A program made the translations under genes and the position numbers. A DNA stretch of 64,000 bases from Adenophora triphylla var. japonica (Eukaryota; Streptophyta; Magnoliopsida; Asterales; Campanulaceae): the NCBI GenBank assembly GCA_022495995.1, contig JAFEMH010002497.1, positions 218,501 to 282,500 of the forward strand, given 5' to 3'. A model generated the notes under the pieces. It did not search any database, was not told where the DNA came from, and saw only the letters and a program-made list of their open reading frames with translations. Numbering within the stretch: position 1 is the first letter of the stretch; each line of letters begins with the position of its first letter. Shown in pieces: positions 20,582-31,728 of this stretch.

Positions 20582-23500
20582 ATGAATAAGGCATGGATTA
20601 AAGTGAGAAATCGTTCCTCCTCTGATTATATAAATGGCGTTGATGGTTTCCTAAATTTTGCCCTCTCAAATGTTAAAGAAGAAGAAAGAGAGAATTTCAC
20701 CATCAGGTGTCCTTGTGATAAGTGTCGCAACATTTTTTTTAAAACAAAAAAGTGATGTGAGATTAGATTTATTCAAGTGGGGAATGTATGAGAACTACAC
20801 TTTGTGGGAGTTCCATGGGGAAGCATTAGACAGACTTCAGGAAAGTGACAATGGGTTTGAAGAAGAAGATGATGATGATGGTGGACTGAATATGTTACAA
20901 GATGCGTGTGGCATAGCTGGTATGCATTTAGGATCAGACGAGCAAATATTTAATGATCATGAGCATATGCCTGAAGAACCGAATGGAGATGCACAAAAGT
21001 TTTATCGCCTTTTGCAAGAGTATCAATAGCCACTGATAACAGCAGAAGGCACAATAATATCTAAGTTGTCTTACATTGTGAAATTAATACATTTGAAAGT
21101 TCTCAATAATTGGAGTGATAGCTCTTTTGGCAATTTACTCAAACTACAACTTCAAGCTTGGGGTGCTGCACTTCCAAATTCTTACTATGAGGCGAAAAAG
21201 CTCATTAAGGATTTAGGTCTTCATTATTTGAAGATTGATGCTTGCCAAAATGATTGTATTCTTTACTGGAAAGAATATGAAAATTTAAATGATTGTCCCA
21301 CTTGTGGTTTGTCCAAATGGAAAACACTTGACAAAGGCTCCTTTAAGGGAGTAAAAGTGCCTCAAAAGGTTTTATGATATTTTCCTGTGAAGCCTAGGTT
21401 ACATATGTTGTTTATGTCAAGAAATACGGCAAAAGATATGCAATGGCACAAGGAGTAAAAAGATAAGGTGGATGATGACATTATGAGGCATCCGACTGAC
21501 TCAATTGCTTGGAAGTCATTTGACATGGAGTATAAGGAATTTGCTGTAGATGCACGTAATGTCAGACTTAGACTAGCTTGTGATGGTTTTCAACATTTTA
21601 ATAATTCACAACATAGTACATGGCCCGTTATTCTTATTCCATATAATTTGCCTCCTTGGGTATGCATGAAAGCTCATTCTTTCATGTTAACTTTGCTTAT
21701 ACCTGGCCCTATAAGTCCTGGAAGGAACATTGATGTTTACCTCCAACCATTGATTGCTGAATTGAAAGACCTTTGGGAGGATGGGATTGGAACATATGAT
21801 GCTTATTGTAAGGAAAATTTCAGAATGCATGTAGCAGTTTTGTGGATAATAAATGACTTCCCTGCATATGGAGATTTTTCTGGATGGTGCACTAAAGGCC
21901 ATTATGCCTGCCCATGTTGCCACAAGGAAACAAAATGTACGTCATTGATGCATAAGGGTTGTTATATACATCATCGTCGTTGGGTGCCAACTAACCTTAA
22001 ATGGAGAAAAGATGCTGTTGCTTTTGATAACACGATTGAAAGAGGTCGTGCACCAGTGCCTTTGAGTGGGGATGATATTTTAGAACATTATAGTCAATTT
22101 AGTACGGAGCCGTTTGGAAAACTCGTTGGTAAGAAAAGAAAACATGATGGCTCAAACAGATTATATGGGTGGCACAAAAAAAGCATTTTCTTTGACTTAC
22201 CATATTGGAGAAAATTAAAGATTCTCCATAACTTAGATGTTATGCACATTGAAAAGAATGTTTCTGATAATATTTTGGGTACCTTGATGGGCATAAAAGG
22301 AAAGAACAAAGATACCATAAAAGCTCGAATAGATCTGATGAAGATGAACATAAGAGGAGAGTTGCACCCTATAGTGGATGGAGATAAAGTACGTGTGCCT
22401 GTTGCCTGCTACTCTCTGAGTTTAGAAGCCAAGTCTGCCATATGTGATATGTTTGCTAAAATAAAATCACCAGATGGATATTTGTCGAACATTTCCCGTT
22501 GCATCAAAGACAATGGGAAAAAGATTCATGTTTGAAGAGCCATGACCATGCATCATGTATTTATTGAGCAGTTGCTTCCTATTGCAATTCATGGTATCTT
22601 GCCAAAGCAAGTGTATGAGCCTCTAGTTGAATTAAGTTCTTATTTTAGGAACTTGTGCTCCAAAAGCATAACTATTAAGGAGTTGGAGACCCTTGAAAGG
22701 AAAATTCCCTATAGTTTATGAAAGTTAGAGATGATTTTTCCGCCGGCTTTTTTTGATGTAATGGTGTATCTAGTTATACATTTGGCTGCTGAGGTTAAAA
22801 TTGCTGGGCCGGTTCGATATCGATGGATGTATCCAGTTGAGAGGTATTTCCCTTTTTTCATACGACATTTCGATTTGCCATTTACATATTCTTAACATAA
22901 AAATACATTATTTATAGGTATCTTCAAACCTTAAAAACATATGTTCATAACAGAGCACATCCTGAAGGTTCCATTGCTGAGGGTTACCTTGCAGATGAGT
23001 GCTTAACATTTTGCTCTAGATACATGAGTGACATTGACATTAAGTTCAATCGTAAAGTGAGAAACAATGATGAAGACGATGATGATGAGGGTTCTTCGGA
23101 TTCACATCTTGAGGTATTTAGACCACTTAGTCGTACAATTGGACAAGGGGTGCCTATACATCTTGATTTCAAGGAGCGTGAGCAAATCCACCTGTATATA
23201 CTAAACAATTGCGATGAGCTTGTCGAGTTTGTCAAGTAAGTACTGGCTTAAATTTTTTCCCAATTTTTTTATGGAATAGACTATTGATTAATATGGCTTG
23301 ATCTTAATATCAAACCCATGTTCACAGGGAGCACAAGCTAGAGTTAGAGAGAGAAAATGCAAGGAACATAGAGAAAAGACATAAAGCAGAATTTTCCAAA
23401 TGGATGCATAATCGTGTATGTTACCTTGATGTCATGATATAAATTATAAAATTTTGTGATTTAAAATTTTTGATAATTAACCTAATGACTAACTCTTAAG

Positions 23501-24262
23501 AATTTGTTTCATTAGGTTCGAAAAATGCATGAAGAGGGGTGTGTTGATGATGATTTGTATGACTTGATATGTGGTCCTTCTAGAGTTGCAAGGCAGTATA
23601 ATGGATACATTATAAATGGTTTTCAGTTTCACACCAAAGATCTTTCTAAAAATAGAAAAACTCAAAACTATGGAGTTCTGGTACGAGGTGATGAATCTGA
23701 TGCTAACAAATACTATGGTGTTTTAGGAGACACACTTGAGATGCAATACCCCGGAGGAAGACATGTATTTGTCTTCAAATGCAGTTGGTTTGATGTAGCA
23801 CACCATGGTAGAGGGTATATGGTTGATGAATATGGCTTGATCAGGGTTAATAAGATGAGATCTTTGAAAACAGATGAGGTGTTTGTTTTAGAGTCACAAG
23901 TAGAACAAGTATTTTACATAGAAGATCCACGAGATAAAGATTGGGATTTTGTTATAAAGGCACCTCCAAGGGATCTGTATGATATGACAAGTGATGTTAC
24001 TGACGGGGAAGTTTTGGATGTGGATGCATATCAACAAGTAGAGGTTGATGTTGAGGAACAGAACATTGATCCCGTGCAAGATAGTTTTTCAGTTGATGTG
24101 TTAGCTACAGACTCATTTGTGGTTGAACGAGAAGCTAGAGTTGTTGACATGGTCAAACAGTTGATTGAAGAAAGGGCAATCGACAATGACTTTATTAATG
24201 ATGGTGAAATTGAAGTAGATGAGGACTCAACCGAAGATGAGGAATTTGATTTCGACACATAG
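20582..24262 (+). pseudogene. TNP2-like CACTA transposase gene
   Basis: Order of domains: a transposase-associated domain (MNKAWIKVRNRSS; TIRCPCDKCRN), the Transposase_21 core (VRLRLACDGFQHF, WPVILIPYNLPPWVCMK, LLIPGPISPGRNIDVYLQPL, HYACPCCHKETKC, LHNLDVMHIEKNV), a DUF4218 part (ERKIPYSL, FPPAFFDVMVYLV, PVERYLQTLKTYV) and a DUF4216 part (YYGVLGDTLEMQYPG, VFVFKCSWFDV). Clear GT-AG introns are 22844-22917, 23236-23327 and 23416-23515. A frameshift lies in the A/T run near 20740-20752. In-frame stops are at 21027, 21375, about 21456, 22533 and about 22719; the last replaces a Cys expected in the family. The C-terminus is very acidic. Confidence 0.9.
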
Positions 24263-24470
24263 GATTGTCTAGATAATGTATTTTAGATAACTTTCATTTA
24301 TTTTTTTGGTTGGGTTTTTTTCAAGAACATTTTCTTCAATTGTTATGAGTTTTAAGTGTTATATGATATCTATGTTGATTGTTCCATTTTATTTTGATGA
24401 TTTTATATATGTACATGAAATATATTTTCAAGTGTTTTTTTGTCTAATAAGTGGTTTAGTGCAGATTAAA

Positions 24471-27055
24471 GATGTCCGGAAGAGGATAAAATAATGTAGG
24501 GGTTCATATGATTGCTCCGGGAAGACTTAAAAAGGTCATGAAATCAAGGAATTGCATTCGACAGTTGCTGCCAGATGGTAATCTGATGGTCAAAAAAGGT
24601 AAAAAAAACATATTCTTATAATCACTAAATACAAAATTTATTTCTATTCAATATACTAGGAAAACGTATCATAAGACCATCCGAAAGGATACATGATTTA
24701 CAAAACAAAAAGAAAAGACAAGAAAGAAAGAGAAGCACTTATAGCTTCTAGAGTCGAAATAGTTCCAGAAACTATTGTGATTGATGCTGTTAAAAATAGA
24801 GGTGAGTTAAAATTATACATTTATAAATTTAGTAACTAATTACCTATTGAATCTAAGTACAATTGATTGAAAATACACTTGGATCAGGTCATTCATCTAC
24901 TTATGTTGGGATGGAGAGCGATGTTGCTGCAATTGTTGCAAGAAGTAAGAAATATTATTTCTCATGTTTTTTTATTTTCTAAATGTATAAATGTGAAGTT
25001 TTCTTTGCTTTTATTTCTCAGAAGATCAAATGTACATACCAGACAATGACTTAGAGTCGTCCTGAACATTGAATGACATTAATGTCGAATATAGTGAAAA
25101 TGGTGCACCAGTTGCTCAACAAGATGATGCCCAAAATCATTGTGAATCTGAAGGTTGTATTCCTACCAAGGGTGAATGTATATATGATATAAGAAATTCA
25201 TGTTATAACTCTTTAATTAGTTATTGTCCTTTATCTTTGTCTTATAAATGATATGTGTATATGGTTGTAGGTCAATCACCTAAGAGAAAGAAGCTTAGTC
25301 AAATTGTTGACAGAATTCCCATGGTCTTACAAGTGAGTGAAGTATCAAATCCACCCTACAGGGAGCCAGCCCAAAATCATAATACAGAGGTGCATCAAGT
25401 AGAAACAAATGCAGAAGATAAAACAAATTTAAGCTCATATGAAACTAACATTGAAGGTAAATTTTACATAATACTTTTTGTATTACGCATTGGATTGATG
25501 AATAAAGGATAAATTTATTTTATTTTTCATGTGTCAAGTAGCATCAGCTAAGAAGAAGGAAAAGGGAAGAGGTGAGAGAGGAAAATATAAGAGTCATGCT
25601 GTTGATATGAAAATTAAAGGCAAAGGATCAAAGTTGGCTATTGAGATTCTTGATGAAATTGATCGAGCAATTGGAGATAATGCTCGACATTTGGTGAATG
25701 AGTGTGGTCGAGTAGTGAGAACAAAAGCTACATTGAATGTTAAAAATTGGAAGGATGCATTATCTATTGTAGGTGATAGTATGTGGAAGGAGATTCAGGT
25801 AATGTCATATTTTATCTAAATAAAATTGTAAAACTTGTTCTTTACTAAAGGTAAGAACTAATGATGAATTCAAATAAATTGTAGGGAAAGTTTGAAATTG
25901 TTGAATCTGATCAACAATTGAAGATGTATACTTTCGTTGTAGATACTATGCAACCTCTATATAGCTTGTGGAAATGTAGGTTGCACTACTACTACAAGAG
26001 TTCAAAATGTGGAAAAACTGATGAAGAGCGAATGAAAAATCCTCCTCCCGACATATCCAAAGATCAATGGGAATATTGTGTGCAGCGTTTTGGATCATCA
26101 GAATTTAAGGTTATAGTTACTTAACAAGAATTCCCTTTTTTAATAATTTCTAACATTTGGATTAATCATTATGGAAAAGATAAATTTCTGGTTGTAATTT
26201 AACTTGGACAATGAGTTTTCTTTATTCTATTATGTAGGCCATGAGTGAAAGAAACTCCAAAAATCATTTATCCAGCAAGAGAAGTAAGCATACAACTGGA
26301 AATTTATCTTTTGCTGAAGTGGAAGATGTCTTGGTAAGAGTTCATTATGTTTTATTAGCTTAAATGGAAGTTTTCTCATTATGGTTTGTTTGGATGGCTT
26401 GAATGCATATTTTCTTCCATTGATTTGTTTTATCAATCAGTTATGGTAAATTAATGAAATATGACTTGTTGATCTATGGTTAATCACCGAAATTATTCAC
26501 ATTATGTGATAGATAAAAGAGAAAAACATTGTGAAGCCTACAGCTGATGTGATATGGCTTGCTGAGCACACACACAAGAATGATAAGGGCGTACTTGAAT
26601 GGGCTAATGAGGGATGTTCCAAAGAGATCTATGTATGTATTAAAGTTTTCAATCAACCAATCTTCATTTTAATATGTTAAGCAGTTACTATTACATTTTT
26701 AAAGGTGTTGTGATTTTTTTTTTTGTTACAGGACAAGCTAAAAAATGTGGTTGCAACTGTTGGTGATACAATCACACAAGAAGAGATATTGATTGAAGTT
26801 TTAAAACCAACATCATGATATATTCGTGGCAAAGGAACTGCTCTGAGATCTTATACCAAAGGCAAACACCAAATGGAATAAAAGAAGATTATTGAAAAAC
26901 AACAAGAGAAAATGCAAGAACAAGAAGAAAGAATTAAAGAGTTGGAAGAAAGCCAACAAAGACAACAAAGAGAATTAGAAGAATATAAAGCCCAACAACA
27001 AGATTCAATGGAGGCGTTTAAAAAGAAATTATTACAACAATTGGCAACAAATTGA
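24471..27055 (+). pseudogene. TNPA-like gene (plant Ptta/En/Spm transposase family)
   Basis: Exons with good splice sites are about 25540-25798, 25885-26109, 26238-26333, 26513-26632 and 26732-27055. Earlier exons between 24471 and 25530 are uncertain. Family signs are AIGDNARHLVNECGRVVR, the DTMQPLYSLWKCRLHYYY segment, KNPPPDISKDQWEYCV, and a YIRGKG motif. The end is a Gln/Glu-rich coiled coil (MQEQEERIKELEESQQ). TNPA binds subterminal repeats and assists TNP2 in excision. TGA precedes YIRGKG and TAA follows KGKHQME, so the copy is broken. Confidence 0.8.
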
Positions 27056-28690
27056 GGTGTCTAACATCCAGGTAATATATAAATAGTTGAGTGTCAATTG
27101 TATTGATGTTTTGTTTGATGTATTGTTTGGTGAGATGCTATGTTTTAGTTTCTCTTTTGAATGATATGTAGTTAATTTTGGCATATTTCCCTTGCTTGTT
27201 GTTCTACCTTGCATGGATTCTCTTTGTCATAATTTTAGAGTCCTTAATTTGAGTCTGCTTAATGCAGTTACCAGTTCTTGTGCTTGCAGCTCAATTAGTA
27301 ATTTGCAGTTGTCTTTCAGGTGGATGCTATGTTTTAGTTTCTATTTTGAATGATATGCATAACTTTTGTCAAGTACCTTTGGGGTTCTCGAGGAGTTTAG
27401 ACTATACTGAGTCACACAATTCCTTCTATTGGACTCTTTGGTTTTGAATTGGGGGATCTTTCTGTCTTGATCTCTTTAGCTAAATAATTGTGGTAAAAAC
27501 TATTTAGCTAATTTCTTTTGAATTGGGGACGTTGGTTGGGATGGTACCCAAAATTTTTGTTGCTATTTACACGTAAGAGATCTCTGTTCATCTGCTCTTT
27601 TGTGTTTTGTATATGTGTACACATTCATACACACACATTGATGTATTACTTGATTGTATGTATATATGTGCATGCCTCATTGGCCATTTTAAAATCGATA
27701 CACCCCTCTTATTATTATGATTTTCAACTAGGGTCCACTTGCTCAAAATATTCTACTGGTGTATGATTCTCTAACAATGTTGTTTAGTTTTTATAACATC
27801 GATGAGGACTTGCATGTGCAGATGCTGCACCAGCAGCCATTTATGAGAGATCAACCACTAGCAATATTGCCTTCTCCCGTTGTCTGTCCTAACTGTTGGA
27901 TATTTACACTAGTCTTGTGATATTGAGCTTATTTCATCATGCTGAAAAGAGGGTGAGGGGGGGGGGTATAGCAGCTATTGCTTAATGTCATTTTTAGTTC
28001 CACAAAAAATGACAGAAGACATTTTTTTTATTCTTTAAGATTCATTATGACCAACTTTGCTCAACCACCTGTTATTGACAACTTTGCTCAACCACCTGTT
28101 ATTTTTGGTCTCTGCTAAGTGCCATCCATAATTCGTCGCGGTTCTCTGATTTTATTGAGACTTTTAAGTAAAGGTGTGTGCTATTAGTGTAGGAGGTTTC
28201 TTCATAGCAGTATGTAAGGCATTTTCTTGGTATTGAGATTAATTGATGTGGTGTTTTCTTGTTAGTAGACCATTGTAGCTATATTTCAACTGAGATCCTT
28301 GCATATATTATTTGCTTATTGTCATAATTATCATGCCTTCAACAGGATATAATTTTTTTTGGTTGAACTTCAACTATTATTATTTGCCTTAACTAAGATC
28401 CTAATTCTATATATTTGAATTTTTTTACAGGAAGGTAGATATGGAAGCATGAAGTTTATGGAGGTGATAGTTTTTGTATGTTGAAGATAGCTAGGAAGAT
28501 TGCGTATGCTTTTGTTTGCTTTTGTTAGAATGTTAAAGCTACAATTTGTACCGAATACTATAATACGGTGATGGATTCGGTATGCAATTTTTTGGATATA
28601 AAATATTTGAAATTACAAATCTTTTGTTGAAACAATTGTTTTTGTTAAATTGAAATCTAATACCAGGTTATGATAAAAAACAAACAAAAT
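27056..28690 (+). other. CACTA 3' non-coding region
   Basis: AT-rich with no supported gene. It includes a short direct repeat (ACAACTTTGCTCAACCACCT-like) near 28050-28095. Probably 3' UTR and spacer. Confidence 0.55.
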
Positions 28691-29077
28691 CCATTTCTGT
28701 TGCTTTATATCAATATCTTTTGCAACGAATTATTCTGTTGCTGTAAATACTATCTTTTGCAACGACTTCTGTTGTTGCTATAAATACTATCTTTTGCAAT
28801 GACTTATGTTGTTGCTGTAAATACTATCTTTTTCAACGACTTATGTTGTTGTTATACACACAATATTTTGCAACGACAGAAATTTCGCAACAACATATGT
28901 CGTTCCGAAAATACATATTTTTTGCAACAACAAAAGTCGTTGCAAAATACTTTCGCTATGCCCATTCCCGCAACAACCCTGCAACGATAAATGTCATTGC
29001 AAAAAATAATTTTTGCAACAACATGGTATTTTTTGCAATGATATTTGTTGTTGCAATAAATGGGTTTTCTTGTAGTG
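28690..29077 (+). repeat. CACTA 3' subterminal repeats and terminal inverted repeat
   Basis: About ten copies of TTTTGCAACGACTT/GTTGTTGCTGTAAATACTATC-like units in tandem and inverted order, ending in the terminal repeat at about 29050-29077. Confidence 0.88.
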
Positions 29078-29315
29078 AAACAATTTGTTTCAATTTGAGA
29101 ATTTACTAATTTAATTAATCAAATTAAAGAGATCAATAACCCATGTAGAAGGTAAATTACATCAATCATCTATTAATCATAATCATGTTATATCACATAT
29201 AATTGTTTCATAAAGCAACACACATAAAATCATCAATCTATATCATATAGCATGTTAAAGCATATAATCCAATTATATCTAGCATGCCAATTTAACCTAA
29301 TCATGATTAAACGCG
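29078..29315 (-). other. copia leader, LTR-proximal part
   Basis: AT-rich leader continuing from 19372 across the CACTA insertion. No gene. Confidence 0.75.
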
Positions 29316-29327
29316 GCTCTGATACCA
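29316..29327 (-). other. copia primer binding site (initiator tRNA-Met)
   Basis: The minus strand reads TGGTATCAGAGC one base after the LTR. This is the standard copia primer site complementary to initiator methionine tRNA. Confidence 0.93.
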
Positions 29328-29787
29328 CTGTTGGGTTTTGAGGTTACATGCGCGGCGGAAGATTTATATAATTCACAAAACCCTAGCCATGAATCCGTCT
29401 AACATGAAGAGATTAAAACTATGAATATAAATTTACTAACCTTGGTTGTTAATTTGCCTTTCGTATACGAATCGTAATTCACCTTGAGTCGTAGACGAAA
29501 CTTTTGATCTTCTTCCTTGTTCTACTTGTGATGAATCGACAATGCTAGGCCTTCAAGCTTTAGGTGATAAACCAATCACCCTCTATCGGTAATCCACACG
29601 CGAACGAACCAAGATCAAATCTTGTTGGATTGCTAGATGATCCTCGATTGTTAAAACACTTTTCAACAATCTATGGCTAATATGGAATTGAATATAGGGT
29701 GTTTTGATCTTTGATTCGTTATCGAAATCAAGAGATTTGTATTTCTCAAGCCCTAAAATTTGTGTGTTCTTGGCTGAGGCAAAAGGG

Positions 29788-29797
29788 TATATTTATA
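29788..29797 (-). promoter_or_regulatory. copia LTR TATA box
   Basis: The minus strand reads AGTATAAATATACCC. A second TATTTATAAAG lies just upstream. Confidence 0.65.
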
Positions 29798-29869
29798 CTT
29801 TATAAATATTCCTAACAATTAGGAAGAAACCCTAATCCAAGTCAAAAACTGATGTGCTGAAACGGGGGC

Positions 29870-30055
29870 TGGGCGGTCGCCCACAAAGGTTCCCGGCGGT
29901 CGCCCAGTTGTACATCCTTTTATGATCTTTCGAAAAAAACTTTGTGGGCGGTCGCCCACAACTTCCAGGTGGTCGCCCATTTGTAAAGCGGATTATTACC
30001 TTTTGGAACATCTTTGTGGGCGGTCGCCCACTATTCCCATCAGCGGTCGCCCAGC
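29870..30055. repeat. Six GGGCGGTCGCCC hairpins upstream of the copia TATA
   Basis: Cores at 29870-29883, 29895-29904, 29943-29960, 29968-29979, 30016-30031 and 30042-30055. The best, TGTGGGCGGTCGCCCACA (29943-29960), has 8-bp arms around GT. They are GC-rich in an AT-rich LTR and lie 75-265 bp upstream of the TATA box. Confidence 0.9.
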
Positions 30056-30923
30056 TGTACAGTTCCATATTTGAGCCATTTTCAATCCGTTCTTTGTGTG
30101 TGACCCTTTAGGAATTATATTTTATGTTGGTAGTGAGTTAAAACATCAACCTCACAAGACATAAGTGGTCTCTAGAAAGCCATTATATTTACCCAATTAA
30201 ATATAACATCAAAACTTGATTCCTTGATAGATAAATGTCACAATCCCTTTGTCACACGATCTCATATTGAACATAAGTCATGATCCAGCTCAACTTATAT
30301 TGTTCAATGCTTTCTCGACTCCGAACATGTTGATAATCCAAGTACATTTGATCTCTATCAAATCTCTTGAGTGTGGCCACACATTTCATCAACACAATTC
30401 ATCGAGGGGCCAAAGCAGACATCTCTCTTTACGAGGGACAAATCCCATCTTGACTTATCATTCTTCCCTACAAGAATTCAATCGTACCAACATAACCCTT
30501 ATTGCTATCCTATTAAAGATAGTGTTAGACTACATCAAACACAACGTTCATCATGTGAAAGACGATGATAATCTCAGGTACTAAGGATTCCAATGACACG
30601 ACTATCATGAGATTTAATCATGACATATATGACTATAGACCTTGTCATAAATCTCATAGATGGGTCAGTCCAGTACCTTATTCTCTAACAAGTACCCATA
30701 AGTGTAATGTGCATCCCCATGCATATAATCATCTCTATAAAGATTATCCAATACCAACTTATACTAGTTATTCACAATAACTAGGGACACAAAATATTAT
30801 AATAAACATGTAAAGCATATAATACTCAAGATAAAAATTCTCTATTATAAATGGTAAAGACGATTACATAATGGTATTAGTTATGAGTCAAAATAATTAT
30901 ACGCCTAGGGCATAACACCAACA

Positions 30924-31016
30924 AAATTTTCCACGTATTTCATTACTTTATTGCTGAGTCATTCATGGTCTTCATATTTTATTTTTACAACTGGATTACA
31001 TTTTATTTGTGCACAT
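30924..31016 (-). repeat. Fragment of a Gyp-0 3' LTR
   Basis: The sequence between the copia LTR and a polypurine-tract complement ends ...GTGCACATCA, a CA terminus. It is directly followed by GTAGCCCCTC, the complement of the GAGGGGCT tract that borders the 3' LTRs of Tat-A, Tat-B and Tat-C. I read it as the inner end of a 3' LTR of an older minus-strand gypsy element, cut by the copia insertion. Confidence 0.6.
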
Positions 31017-31728
31017 CAGTAGCCCCTCAGTTAATAACTGGGACTATTTATGGTCTTGTTGTGAACATTATTTCGCTAATAAATGAAATCGCCTGTCTTG
31101 CAAATGGAATTCAATTCGCCAAATAAGTGAAATGGGCGAGATGAACTCGCGTCTTCATCTGGAGATGTCGCTTATTTTTTGATTAAAATGATGATCTGTC
31201 ATGACATTTAATGTGCCGCCATTTCCGTGATAAATGCCCACGTTCTTGATAACCGCCATGACCACTTTAATTTGAATTTAACGACAGTTTTGGCTCCCAA
31301 AACTGTAATGATGGTACAATAGTAAGGCATATTTTCACCTTGTGCCCTTTCATCTCCACGGTATAAAAAAGGAGAGAGCCCCACCACTTTACCCTTTTAC
31401 CTTTTCAAATTCAACTTTTCTCTCTGCCTACTCTTTCTATTCCTTCGACGAACCGCTTTCCTTCTCCAGGAATGCTTTAAACCTTCAATCTAACATCCTT
31501 TTTCCCATTAATCTCCGATTAAACCCATCTTTAGTGAGATCTGAGCTTCAAGAGAGAATTTTTAGGTTGTTTTGATTACTGGTTTGTGGTTTTAAAGAAG
31601 AAACTTCACTTCTTCCTCTTTCCTTCCATCTTTTTCGGTGAGACATTGCCGAAATCATCTTGGGACCTTTCCTTCTTGATTTTCAGGTAATCTTTTTCCT
31701 TTCCTGATTCTTGTAGTTGTAGATTTAT
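31017..31728 (+). promoter_or_regulatory. Gyp-0 polypurine tract and promoter region of its antisense gene
   Basis: GTAGCCCCTCAGTT (31017-31030) is the presumed polypurine-tract complement. GCGAG-ATGAA-CTCGC (31136-31150) is a hairpin. TATAAAAAA at 31362-31370, followed by a CT-rich leader, looks like a plus-strand promoter for the gene at 31729. A 5' UTR intron (CAG|GTAATC near 31686) is possible. Confidence 0.6.

Larger units (their letters stand above)
19373..29077 (+). mobile_element. CACTA (En/Spm) DNA transposon, complete, 9.7 kb
   Basis: The ends are inverted repeats that start CACTACAAGAAAACCCATTT (about 28 bp, nearly perfect). They are flanked by the 3-bp duplication aaa (19370-19372 and 29078-29080). 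Subterminal regions hold many TTGCAACGAC/GTTGTTGC repeats. On the plus strand it carries a TNP2-like transposase gene and then a TNPA-like gene, the classical two-gene order. Both have stops, so this copy is no longer autonomous, although its ends look usable in trans. Confidence 0.96.
1..30923 (-). mobile_element. Ty1/copia LTR retrotransposon, 5' part, interrupted twice
   Basis: A minus-strand Ty1/copia element reads from its 5' LTR (29329-30923) leftward through a primer binding site, a leader, gag (18617-18251, then 1078-603), protease (606-259) and the GAG-pre-integrase region (258-1). Integrase, RT, RNase H and the 3' LTR must lie left of the window. Tat-A sits inside gag and a CACTA element sits inside the leader, each bounded by a target-site duplication. 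Removing both gives a normal copia order. The gag-protease region carries frame breaks, so the copy is defective. Confidence 0.9.
29329..30923 (-). repeat. copia 5' LTR
   Basis: Plus-strand ends TGTTGGGTTTTG and CACCAACA form the TG...CA terminus with inverted TGTTGG/CCAACA. Length 1595 bp. The primer binding site abuts its left end. A TATA box (TATAAATATA, minus strand) is at 29788-29797, and six hairpin repeats lie upstream of it at 29870-30055. Confidence 0.93.

Noticed and set aside
29868..30060. Hairpins in the copia LTR as a transcription terminator
   Set aside because: They lie upstream of the TATA box in element sense, not at the transcript end, and plant Pol II does not use such terminators.
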